DNA from: Bifidobacteriaceae bacterium
GTDB taxonomy: Bacteria > Actinomycetota > Actinomycetes > Actinomycetales > WQXJ01
NCBI GenBank assembly: GCA_031278665.1
Contig: JAITKC010000335.1
Location: 1-9,153, forward strand
Length of the DNA stretch: 9,153 bases
Reading direction: 5' to 3'
Shown: positions 1 to 6,914 of the stretch, piece by piece
Position numbering within the stretch: position 1 is the first letter of the stretch
How the letters are laid out: each line of letters begins with the position of its first letter
Notes under the pieces: model-generated
The model's database searches: none
What the model was told of the DNA's origin: nothing
What the model saw: the letters and a program-made list of their open reading frames with translations, nothing else
Program-made: the position numbers and the translations under genes

Positions 1-889
1 CGGCTTGAAGCGCGCTGCCGGTGCTCAGCGCGTAGACCTGGACCGCCTGGGTGAATCCGCAGGGCAGAAAGAACGTGGCCGCGCCGAGCGCCAGGGTGGT
101 CGAGTCGCGGTAGGCGCGCGATCCCTCGGCCCGGCCGAGCCAGCCCGCCCAGGCGCCCGGCAGGGTAAACGCGCGGCGGCTCAGCCGGGGGGACAGCCCG
201 GTCAGCTTCAAGCCGAGCAGGCCCATCACGGCCGCGACCGCGATCATCGCCAGGGCCAGCAGGTGGACATTGAGTTCGACCGCCCCGCCGATGCCGCCGA
301 GGACCGCTCCCAGCGCCCCGAAGCCGGCGATCCGGCCGAGGTTGAACATCAACTGCGGGCGCAGCCGCCGGCCCGCCCCGAGGTCGGGGTTGGCCTTGGC
401 GAAGCGCGCCGAAACTGACAGCACCAGGCCGCCGACCAGCGCCATACAGGTCGAGACCGAGGCCACCACGCCCAGCGCCCAGATCAGCGCCAGGGTCGCC
501 GGGCCGGGCACGGCCGTGGGCGACAAGCGGTCTGTCAGCGCTCCGATGTCGAGAAACGACGCCGCCCAAGCCGCCAACGCGACTGCGGCGGCCGCCACCA
601 GGACGTCGCGCCAAACGGCGCGGTCGCGGGTCAGGGCGGGCAGGGCGCTCGCCTCGACCCTGTAGCCGGCGTCCGCGATGGCGGCGTCGAGCAGCTCCGG
701 GTCGACCGGCCGGGTTGACACTATGACGGCCCGGCCCTTGGCGAGCGAGACTTTGGCGCCTTCGACCCCGGGCACGCCGGCGAGTAACTTGGCCACCCGC
801 GTCTCGCAGGCCTTGCAGGTCATGCCCGCGATGGGAACCACCAGGCGGATGTCCGCGCCGGCGCCGGCCGGCGCGTTGGATGGGGACAT
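1..889 (-). CDS. HMA domain plus TauE/SafE-like membrane protein, C-terminus outside window
   Basis: I translated this by hand; the frame stays open from the ATG at 889-887 down to position 1, giving 296 residues without a stop. Residues 14-80 form a heavy-metal-associated domain with the metal-binding motif GMTCKAC (Cys25 and Cys28). About five hydrophobic segments follow. One carries STCMALVGG (Cys148) and a later one carries FLPCGFTQAVQ (Cys277) followed by YALSTGS. These are hallmarks of the DsbD_2/TauE-SafE-like proteins that are fused to HMA domains. Such proteins are usually annotated 'sulfite exporter TauE/SafE', but the HMA domain and paired membrane cysteines point to copper or another soft metal; this is inference. 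The start is not fixed by a good ribosome site, and an in-frame GTG lies two codons upstream (895-893). It is transcribed away from the polyamine operon and shows no functional link to it. In this family a cupredoxin-like domain can follow the membrane part, which cannot be seen here. Confidence 0.85.
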   Translation of the reverse strand, partial: MSPSNAPAGAGADIRLVVPIAGMTCKACETRVAKLLAGVPGVEGAKVSLAKGRAVIVSTRPVDPELLDAAIADAGYRVEASALPALTRDRAVWRDVLVAAAAVALAAWAASFLDIGALTDRLSPTAVPGPATLALIWALGVVASVSTCMALVGGLVLSVSARFAKANPDLGAGRRLRPQLMFNLGRIAGFGALGAVLGGIGGAVELNVHLLALAMIAVAAVMGLLGLKLTGLSPRLSRRAFTLPGAWAGWLGRAEGSRAYRDSTTLALGAATFFLPCGFTQAVQVYALSTGSALQA

Positions 890-1132
890 GGCCACCAGGT
901 TAGCGGAGGCGGTCAGCGACAGACCCGGCCAAGGCGCCCTTTGATGATCGAACTGCCGACCGCCGGGCGGGCCGTAACAGGACGTTCAACTGGGACGGGC
1001 CGGGCTGACACGACCGCAATAACTGGTTCACTGATGGGAAACGTCCGGCCGGTCTGATTAACCGAAGCACTACCTCTGCGGAGCGAACCCCAGCGGTCAA
1101 AGCAATCAAGTCAGCCTGCCGAAGGAGGCCCC
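890..1132. promoter_or_regulatory. Divergent intergenic region, presumed promoters for both flanking genes
   Basis: This 243-bp gap separates two genes that point away from each other, so it should hold the start signals of both the membrane protein and the polyamine operon. I found no convincing -35/-10 pair on either strand. A 7-bp inverted repeat, GGACGTT at 980-986 and AACGTCC at 1040-1046, has a 53-bp spacer. That could be a regulator half-site pair, or chance. The region is less GC-biased than the genes around it (for example TGATTAACC near 1054), as expected of non-coding DNA. A minus-strand open frame here (1151-900) has no homology I recognise and is not called. Confidence 0.4.
1122..1128 (+). 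promoter_or_regulatory. Shine-Dalgarno site of the aldehyde dehydrogenase gene
   Basis: AAGGAGG lies four bases before the ATG at 1133. It is the strongest ribosome site nearby and fixes this start. Confidence 0.8.
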
Positions 1133-2563
1133 ATGCCGGCCCTATTGACACTGTCCAACTATGTGGACGGCGCGGCCCGCCCGGCCGCGCGCCAAGCCGA
1201 CATCATCGCGCCGGCGACCGGCGAAGTGTACGCCCAGGCGCCGGTCACGGGCGCGGCCGAAGTCGAGGCCGCCTTGGGCGCGGCCAAGCGGGCGTTCGCG
1301 ACTTGGAAAAAGACCACGCCGGCCGAACGCCAGATGGCGTTGCTGAAAATCGCCGACGCCCTGGAAAAGCGAGCCGAGGAGTTCAACCGGGCCGAATGCC
1401 GCGACACCGGCAAGCCGCTGGCCGTCACCCGGACCGAGGAGTTGCCGATCTGCGTCGACCATCTGCGCTTCTTCGCCGGCGCCGCCCGGATCCTCGACGG
1501 CTTGGCCTCCGGCGAGTACATGGGCGGCTTCAACTCCGTCGTCCGGCGCGAGCCGGTCGGGGTCTGCGCCCAGGTCACGCCCTGGAACTACCCGCTTTGC
1601 ATGGCGATCTGGAAGATCGGGCCGGCTTTGGCGGCCGGCAACACGGTGGTTCTCAAACCATCCGACTCGACACCGGCGACAACTGTCATGTTGGCCGAAC
1701 TGGCCGGCGAGTTCCTCCCGCCCGGCGTCTTCAACGTGGTCTGCGGCGACCGCGACACCGGCCGCGCCCTGGTCGGCTCCCCGATCGCCGACATGGTGGC
1801 GATCACCGGTTCGGAGCGGGCGGGCGCCGAGGTCGCGGCCGCGGCGGCGGCCGGCGTCAAACGGGTCCACCTGGAATTGGGCGGCAAGGCCCCGGCCGTC
1901 GTCTTCGCCGACGCCGACCTGGCGGCGGCCGCCGCCGGGATCGCCACCGGCGCGTTCTTCAACGCCGGCCAGGACTGCACCGCCGCCGCCCGCGCTCTGG
2001 TCGAAGAGTCGGTGGCGGACGAGTTCAGCCGCCTGTTGGTCGAAGCGGCCAGGGGCCAACGGGTCGGCGCCCCGGAGGAGGACGTCGACTTCGGCGCCAT
2101 CTCGTCGCAAGCCCAACTCGACAAAGTGCTCGGCTTCATCGAGCGGCTGCCGGCCCACGCCCGGGTGTTGACCGGCGGGCGGCGGATCGACCGCCCCGGC
2201 TATTTCATGGAGCCGACTGTGATAGCCGGACTCGGGCAAACCGACGAGGCCGTCCAGCAGGAGATTTTCGGCCCGGTCATCACGATTCAGACTTTCGCCG
2301 ACGATGCCGCCGCGCTCAGTTTGGCGAACGGCGTGCGTTACGGTCTCGGCTCCTCGGTTTGGACGGCCAACCACGCCCGCGCCCTGCGGGTGTCGCGCGA
2401 CCTTGACTTCGGGGTGGTTTGGGTCAACACGCACATACCGTTCCTCTCGGAGATGCCGCATGGCGGCTTCAAACACTCCGGCTACGGCAAGGACCTGTCC
2501 GTCTACGGCCTGGAGGAGTACACCCGCGTCAAACACGTCATGTCCAATCTGGAGGAGGGCTGA
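1133..2563 (+). CDS. patD: Gamma-aminobutyraldehyde dehydrogenase (PatD/YdcW type)
   Basis: This NAD-dependent cytosolic enzyme of the aldehyde dehydrogenase superfamily would oxidise 4-aminobutanal, made from putrescine, to GABA. At 476 residues it has the usual family length. Visible landmarks are PWNYP with the oxyanion-hole Asn152, KPSD with the cofactor-binding Lys175, ELGGK with the general-base Glu248, GQDCTAA with catalytic Cys282, and EIFGP with Glu377. GQDCTAA, FFAGAAR and the C-terminal stretch MPHGGFKHSGYGKD closely resemble E. coli PatD (YdcW). This separates it from betaine-aldehyde and succinate-semialdehyde dehydrogenases, although activity on related aminoaldehydes is possible. 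The gene is first in the operon and ends 3 bp before the transporter ATPase, whose ribosome site lies in its last codons. The neighbouring polyamine transporter supports the assignment. The aminotransferase or oxidase that would supply the aldehyde is not in the window. Confidence 0.9.
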   Translation: MPALLTLSNYVDGAARPAARQADIIAPATGEVYAQAPVTGAAEVEAALGAAKRAFATWKKTTPAERQMALLKIADALEKRAEEFNRAECRDTGKPLAVTRTEELPICVDHLRFFAGAARILDGLASGEYMGGFNSVVRREPVGVCAQVTPWNYPLCMAIWKIGPALAAGNTVVLKPSDSTPATTVMLAELAGEFLPPGVFNVVCGDRDTGRALVGSPIADMVAITGSERAGAEVAAAAAAGVKRVHLELGGKAPAVVFADADLAAAAAGIATGAFFNAGQDCTAAARALVEESVADEFSRLLVEAARGQRVGAPEEDVDFGAISSQAQLDKVLGFIERLPAHARVLTGGRRIDRPGYFMEPTVIAGLGQTDEAVQQEIFGPVITIQTFADDAAALSLANGVRYGLGSSVWTANHARALRVSRDLDFGVVWVNTHIPFLSEMPHGGFKHSGYGKDLSVYGLEEYTRVKHVMSNLEEG

Positions 2564-2566
2564 GCG

Positions 2567-3763
2567 ATGGCCGCCGTCGACTTGGGTAACCCGGCCGCGC
2601 CGAGGTCCGTCGACCGGGCGCCGGCCGGGCCGGTTGGCGGCGAACTGGCGCCCGGCGCCGGCAAACCGGCTAAACCGGGTCCGGCCGGCGAGGCCGGGCT
2701 TTCGGTGACCGGCGCCCACAAGACTTTCCGTTCGGCCGAGGGCGGCGAGGTCCACGCCCTCGACGGCGTCAGTTTGGACGTCGCCTTGGGCGAGTTCTAC
2801 GTCCTGTTGGGGCCGTCGGGTTGCGGCAAGACCACTTTGCTGCGCGCCATCGCCGGCTTGGAGCCGCTGGACGGCGGCGAAATCTACTTGGGCGACGAAC
2901 GGATCGACCTGCTGGCCCCGCACAAGCGTCCCGACAACACCGTCTTCCAGAGCTACGCCCTGTTCCCGCACTTGAGCGTGTGGGAAAACATCGCCTTCGG
3001 CCTGAAGATGGAGAAACTGCCGAAGGCGGCCATCGCCGCGCGGGTCGAGGCGATGCTGGCCCTGGTCCACCTCTCCGAGGTGCCGAGCCGGCGTCCGTCG
3101 CAGTTGTCCGGCGGCCAACAGCAGCGAGTCGCGTTGGCGCGGGCGCTGGCCAAACAACCGGCGGTGTTGCTGTTGGACGAGCCGCTGTCGGCGCTTGATC
3201 TGAAACTCCGCCGGGGCATGCAGGGCGAACTCAAACGGATCCAGCGGGAGACCGGAATCACCTTCGTCTTCGTCACCCACGACCAAGAGGAGGCCTTGTC
3301 GATGGGCGACCGCATAGCGGTCTTCAAAGACGGCCGCCCGGCTCAGATCGGAACTCCGGAAGACATTTACGAGCGGCCGGTCTCGCGTTTCGTGGCCGAC
3401 TTCATCGGCGACACGAATTTCCTCGAAACCGAACTGACCGTCCGGGCGGACGGCCTGGTCGGAGCGATCGGCGGGTTGGCCGTGCCGGTCGGCTCGCCCG
3501 GCGCCGGCGCCGCCGGACCGGCCACATTGGCGATCCGCCCGGAGAATATCGTTCTGACCGACCCGGCCGAGGCCGAACTGCGCGGTCGGCTGGTCGAGCT
3601 CACCTATATGGGCACCGACCTGCGCTGCGCCGTCGAATTGCCGGACGGCCAGCGGCTGAGGGTGCGCGTGCCGCCGCCATTCGGCGGCGGCCACCTCGCC
3701 CCGGGCGGCGAAGTCGGCGTGGTCGTCGCTCCCGGCCTGGCCAAGGTGGTGGTCGATTCATGA
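2567..3763 (+). CDS. potA: Polyamine ABC transporter ATP-binding protein (PotA-like)
   Basis: This is the ATPase subunit that would power spermidine/putrescine import, working as a dimer on the inner face of the membrane. All nucleotide-binding motifs are intact: Walker A GPSGCGKTT at residues 82-90, Q-loop Gln128, signature LSGGQ at 180-184, Walker B LLLDE at 201-205, D-loop SALD at 208-211 and switch His238. The remainder, from about residue 290 to 398, fits a TOBE regulatory domain with the characteristic AIRPENI motif, as in PotA, MalK and related importers. The first roughly 44 residues are an alanine/proline/glycine-rich extension that is not part of the fold. The ATG at 2567 is supported by GGAGGAGGG at 2551-2559; a GTG near 2706 at the domain edge is a possible alternative but has no ribosome site. 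The stop overlaps the next start (ATGA at 3760), which indicates translational coupling to the permease. Confidence 0.93.
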   Translation: MAAVDLGNPAAPRSVDRAPAGPVGGELAPGAGKPAKPGPAGEAGLSVTGAHKTFRSAEGGEVHALDGVSLDVALGEFYVLLGPSGCGKTTLLRAIAGLEPLDGGEIYLGDERIDLLAPHKRPDNTVFQSYALFPHLSVWENIAFGLKMEKLPKAAIAARVEAMLALVHLSEVPSRRPSQLSGGQQQRVALARALAKQPAVLLLDEPLSALDLKLRRGMQGELKRIQRETGITFVFVTHDQEEALSMGDRIAVFKDGRPAQIGTPEDIYERPVSRFVADFIGDTNFLETELTVRADGLVGAIGGLAVPVGSPGAGAAGPATLAIRPENIVLTDPAEAELRGRLVELTYMGTDLRCAVELPDGQRLRVRVPPPFGGGHLAPGGEVGVVVAPGLAKVVVDS

Positions 3764-4731
3764 CCGGGCCGGTCTCAGCCGGCGGCGGGGCCAAGCGCGG
3801 TCTCGGTCGGCTGCGCCGCCGCCCAGGCGGGCGGCGGGGTCCGGTCAGGCCGGGCCAACTCGGGGTCGCGTTCGCCACCCCGGCGATTCTGGTCGGCCTG
3901 GTGTTCACGCTCGGCCCGGTGATCGTCATCGCCGTCTTCTCCTTCTTGTCCCAGCCGGAGACCGGCGGGGGAGTGGTCTACCAATTCTCGGCCGAGGCTT
4001 ACCGGCATTTCCTGTTCCAGGAGGATTTTGTCGGCAACACCAACTTGGATTTGCGCTACTTGCGATCTTTCGGGTTGTCGGCCTTTCAGGCGCTCGCCAC
4101 CACGGCGGTCTGCATCGGCCTGGCCTTTCCCATCGCGCTTTGGATGACAACTAAGACGTCGCGGGTCCAAAACTTGTTGGTCCTGGTGGTGACAATTCCG
4201 TTCTGGACAAACCTGCTGGTTCGGACCTATGCCTGGATTCTGCTGCTATCCGACAGGGGCGCCGCCAACGCGGTCCTGGAGGCGGTCGGCCTGGCGCCGC
4301 GGCAACTGCTGTACAACTCCGGGGCCACTCTGGTCGGCCTGATCTACACCTTCCTGCCTTTCGCGATTCTGCCGATTTACTCGGCCCTGGCCGGTTTCGA
4401 CTTCTCCCTCGCCGAGGCCGCCTACGATCTGGGCGCGCGCAAGTCGGGAGTTATCCGGCGGGTCATTTGGCCGGCCGCCGCCGGCGGGGTGATGTCCGCT
4501 GTGGCGCTGTGTTTTGTGCCGGCCTTCGGCGCGTTCGTCCAACCGGTGCTATTGGGCGGCGGCAAGGTCCTGATGGTCGGCAACTTGATCGCCGCGCAGT
4601 ACGGCGAGGCCCGCAACTGGCCGTTCGGCGCCGCCCTGTCGGTCATCATCCTGGTCCTCACCCTGCTGGGCGCGTTCGCGCTGTTGCGCCTGGCCAAGCG
4701 CTCGTCGCAGAAAGTGAGTCTGGCGATATGA
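3760..4731 (+). CDS. potB: Polyamine ABC transporter permease (PotB-like)
   Basis: This is one of the two membrane subunits forming the translocation channel. The 323-residue protein has about six hydrophobic segments, roughly at 35-61, 104-129, 137-163, 187-211, 243-265 and 288-310. It carries the cytoplasmic EAA coupling loop at 219-238 (EAAYDLGARKSG...), which docks onto the ATPase. RTYAWILLL, IPFWTNLLV and NWPFG are typical of PotB/PotH-type permeases. The first 30 residues are strongly basic and glycine/arginine-rich, so the N-terminus should stay in the cytoplasm. The gene overlaps the ATPase gene and the next permease gene by 4 bp (ATGA) on each side. Start and stop are therefore well fixed, and the three subunits should be made together. 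Confidence 0.92.
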   Translation: MTGPVSAGGGAKRGLGRLRRRPGGRRGPVRPGQLGVAFATPAILVGLVFTLGPVIVIAVFSFLSQPETGGGVVYQFSAEAYRHFLFQEDFVGNTNLDLRYLRSFGLSAFQALATTAVCIGLAFPIALWMTTKTSRVQNLLVLVVTIPFWTNLLVRTYAWILLLSDRGAANAVLEAVGLAPRQLLYNSGATLVGLIYTFLPFAILPIYSALAGFDFSLAEAAYDLGARKSGVIRRVIWPAAAGGVMSAVALCFVPAFGAFVQPVLLGGGKVLMVGNLIAAQYGEARNWPFGAALSVIILVLTLLGAFALLRLAKRSSQKVSLAI

Positions 4732-5621
4732 CGATCCTTGAAGCCCAGCCGGCCCCGGGGGGCGCGGCGGACGCGATCGGGGCCGAGCCGCAGGAGGGGC
4801 GCCGGCCCCGGCTGATGCGCGGCTCGATCCCGCACTCGTTGATGCTCAACCGCTTTCCCGGATTGGGAACTATCTCGCTGGTGTCGCTGGCCTTCTTGTA
4901 CGTGCCGATGCTGATCGTCATGGCGTTCTCGTTCAACGGCGGCAACCAGGCGCTGATTTGGCAGGGATTCTCGCTGCGCTGGTACGCGCGGGTTTTCACG
5001 GACGCCTCGATCATCTCCGCCACCAAGGTGTCTTTGCAGGTGGCGGCCATAGCGACGGTCGCCTCGACAGTGCTGGCGGTGCTCTACGTCTTGGCCATGG
5101 ACCGGCTCTCGCGGGCCGGTTCGGCTATCTCGACCACCATCTTGGCGGCGCCGATCGTGGTGCCGGAGGTCGTCATGGGCGTCGCGACGCTGGCTTTCAT
5201 CAGATTGATCGGTTTGGCGCCGGGGTTCGTCCCGTTGGTGTTGGCCCACACCTCGTTCTGCGTGCCGTTCGCGATGATGAACATTCGCGCCTGCTATGCC
5301 GGGTTGAACCCGGCCTATTTCGAGTCGGCGGCGGATCTCGGCGCGACGCACTGGACTGTCATCCGGCGGATCATGCTGCCGCTGTTGATGCCGGGGATCA
5401 TCTCCGGCGCGTTACTGGCCTTCGTCGTCTCAATGGACGACTTCATGATTTCCAACTTCCTGGCCTCGGCCGGGAGCACCACTTTGCCGATCTACATCTT
5501 CGGCCTGATTCGGAAAGGAGTTAACCCGTCGGTCAACGTGGTGGCGACGCTGCTGCTGATTCTGGCGGTGGTGGTGACCACCGCCACGACCCTGCTGACC
5601 CGCCGGCAAGCCAAGAAATGA
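4728..5621 (+). CDS. potC: Polyamine ABC transporter permease (PotC-like)
   Basis: This is the second channel-forming membrane subunit and partner of the PotB-like protein. It has 297 residues from the ATG at 4728, which overlaps the upstream stop by 4 bp. The first 40 residues are polar. Hydrophobic segments follow at about 47-69, 101-124, 134-160, 165-186, 221-240 and 268-291. The EAA coupling loop is at 199-220 (ESAADLGATHWTVIRRI...). PYIF-like signals such as LPIYIFG and VSMDDFMISNF are typical of PotC/PotI permeases. The reading frame is also open upstream to 4467, but that part lies inside the potB-like gene and has no permease homology, so the coupled ATG is chosen. This is the last of the three tightly overlapping transporter genes; 114 bp then separate it from the binding-protein genes. 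Confidence 0.92.
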   Translation: MTILEAQPAPGGAADAIGAEPQEGRRPRLMRGSIPHSLMLNRFPGLGTISLVSLAFLYVPMLIVMAFSFNGGNQALIWQGFSLRWYARVFTDASIISATKVSLQVAAIATVASTVLAVLYVLAMDRLSRAGSAISTTILAAPIVVPEVVMGVATLAFIRLIGLAPGFVPLVLAHTSFCVPFAMMNIRACYAGLNPAYFESAADLGATHWTVIRRIMLPLLMPGIISGALLAFVVSMDDFMISNFLASAGSTTLPIYIFGLIRKGVNPSVNVVATLLLILAVVVTTATTLLTRRQAKK

Positions 5622-5735
5622 CCGGTCGGCCCGGCGCCGCCCGAGCCCGCGATTTCACAAGGCCCCACGTCCGCCCCTCGACCACCGTTTGACTATGCGA
5701 TGACACTCGATCACCACGAAGGAAAGGCAGAACCG
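5622..5735 (+). promoter_or_regulatory. 114-bp gap before the binding-protein genes, with ribosome site
   Basis: This is the only sizeable gap in the operon. It holds a clear ribosome site, AAGGAAAGG at 5719-5727, eight bases before the ATG at 5736. TTGACT at 5689-5694 resembles a -35 box, but no matching -10 lies at normal spacing. A secondary promoter to raise binding-protein expression would make sense, but the sequence does not prove it. I see no terminator hairpin with a T-tract. Confidence 0.4.
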
Positions 5736-6914
5736 ATGAAACGGAACCAGCAACCGCCGCGCGACCGCTTTGCGTCCGCCGTCAGGCGCCGCCGATGCCG
5801 CCGGGCCGCCAGTCCCAGGGCCGCCGCCGCGCTGGCGCTCGCCTTGGCGGCCGGCCTGACCGCCTGCGGCGGCGGCGTCGGCGACACTGTCGCCGCGGAT
5901 CCGGAAGCCTCCGGCGGCGGCGAGTTCACGCCCGCCACCAGCGGCCGGGTGACCATTTACACCTGGGCGGACTACTTCCCGGTCGAAGAGTTGACCCGTT
6001 TCACCGAAGAGACCGGAATCGAGGCCACAATCGACTTCTTCGCCTCGAACGAGGAGTTGTTGACCAAACTCGAGGCCACCGGCGGGACCGGTTACGACGT
6101 GGTGGTGCCGAGCGACTACGCGGTCGAGATGATGATCGAGCGCGGCCTGGCTTTGAAAATCGACGTCATGGAGCTGCCCAACGCCGTCAACATCTCGGAA
6201 CGGGCGCTGAGCCCGTATTACGACCCGAAGCGGGAGTATTCGGCCCCGTTCATGTACGGCACCACCGGCTACGCCTATAACGCCGCCCTGCTGGCCGAGG
6301 GCCAGGAGCCGCCCAAGTCTTGGCTGGACTTCTTCACCTGGGAGGAGCCCTACGCCGGCAAGATCGGGATGCTGAACGACGAGTTCGACGGCGTCAACGC
6401 GGCGCTGCGGGCGGTCGAGGCCGAGCCGTGCACCACCGACCCGGCCAAACTCCAAGAGGCCCTCGACCTCTTATTGGACTTCAAGACCAGAGTCAACACC
6501 ATCAGTTCCGATGCCGTCCCCGACCGGTTGGGGACCGGCCAGAATTCGATGGCCATGATCTGGAATGGCGACACCCACCGCGCCTGGGTGATCGACGAAA
6601 ACATCGCCTATGTCTACCCGACCGAAGGCGTCTCGATCTTCGAGGACAACTGGGTGGTGCCGTCCGGCGCCGAAAACGTCCAGCAGGCGCGCACTTTCAT
6701 CAACTGGATGCTGGACCCGAAGAACGCCGCCGAGGCGGCCAACTACGTCGGCTTCAACGCCCACATCGACGGCGTCTTCGAATACCTCGAGCCGTCGATG
6801 CAGTCCGACCCGGCGGTCGTTCCGCCTGAGGACGCGCCAATGGAACTGGTCCAGGCGTGCGACAACGAAACTATGAACAAGTACTCGCAGATTTGGGAGA
6901 GCTTCCGCCAATGA
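5736..6914 (+). CDS. potD: Polyamine-binding lipoprotein 1 (PotD-like)
   Basis: This extracytoplasmic substrate-binding protein would deliver putrescine or spermidine to the PotABC transporter. It has 392 residues. A long basic N-region and hydrophobic core end in the lipobox LTAC, so Cys44 should be lipidated and anchor the protein to the membrane. The mature part is a family 1-type polyamine-binding fold: TIYTWADYFP at 73-82, VVPSDYAV at 123-130, YGTTGYAYN at 174-182, GMLNDEFDGVNAAL at 211-224, MIWNGD at 274-279 and FEDNW at 302-306. Asp304 aligns with the diamine-contacting Asp257 of E. coli PotD, and Phe302 falls near Trp255, judged by eye. Cys232 and Cys375 are conserved in the next gene and could form a disulfide. 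An in-frame ATG at 5700 would lengthen the protein by 12 residues, but the ribosome site supports 5736. The stop overlaps the next start by 4 bp. Confidence 0.91.
   Translation: MKRNQQPPRDRFASAVRRRRCRRAASPRAAAALALALAAGLTACGGGVGDTVAADPEASGGGEFTPATSGRVTIYTWADYFPVEELTRFTEETGIEATIDFFASNEELLTKLEATGGTGYDVVVPSDYAVEMMIERGLALKIDVMELPNAVNISERALSPYYDPKREYSAPFMYGTTGYAYNAALLAEGQEPPKSWLDFFTWEEPYAGKIGMLNDEFDGVNAALRAVEAEPCTTDPAKLQEALDLLLDFKTRVNTISSDAVPDRLGTGQNSMAMIWNGDTHRAWVIDENIAYVYPTEGVSIFEDNWVVPSGAENVQQARTFINWMLDPKNAAEAANYVGFNAHIDGVFEYLEPSMQSDPAVVPPEDAPMELVQACDNETMNKYSQIWESFRQ

Noticed and set aside
5..944. Plus-strand open frames in the first 950 bases
   Set aside because: They are antisense to the HMA-TauE frame, which has clear metal-binding and membrane motifs; the plus-strand products have none.
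1142..3694. An 850-codon open frame on the minus strand
   Set aside because: It lies antisense to the dehydrogenase and ATPase genes. Its translation is low-complexity and Arg/Gly/Asp-rich with no family motif, as expected from GC-rich third-position bias.
4467..4727. Upstream extension of the PotC-like frame
   Set aside because: It overlaps the PotB-like gene for 260 bp and encodes Arg/Gly-rich non-permease sequence; the ATGA-coupled start at 4728 is better.
5689..5717. Promoter before lipoprotein 1 based on TTGACT
   Set aside because: At normal spacing the -10 position reads CACCAC, so no complete promoter can be claimed.
5700..5735. Upstream ATG for lipoprotein 1
   Set aside because: The ribosome site AAGGAAAGG lies after this ATG and serves the one at 5736; the extra 12 residues are acidic and polar, unsuited to a signal peptide start.
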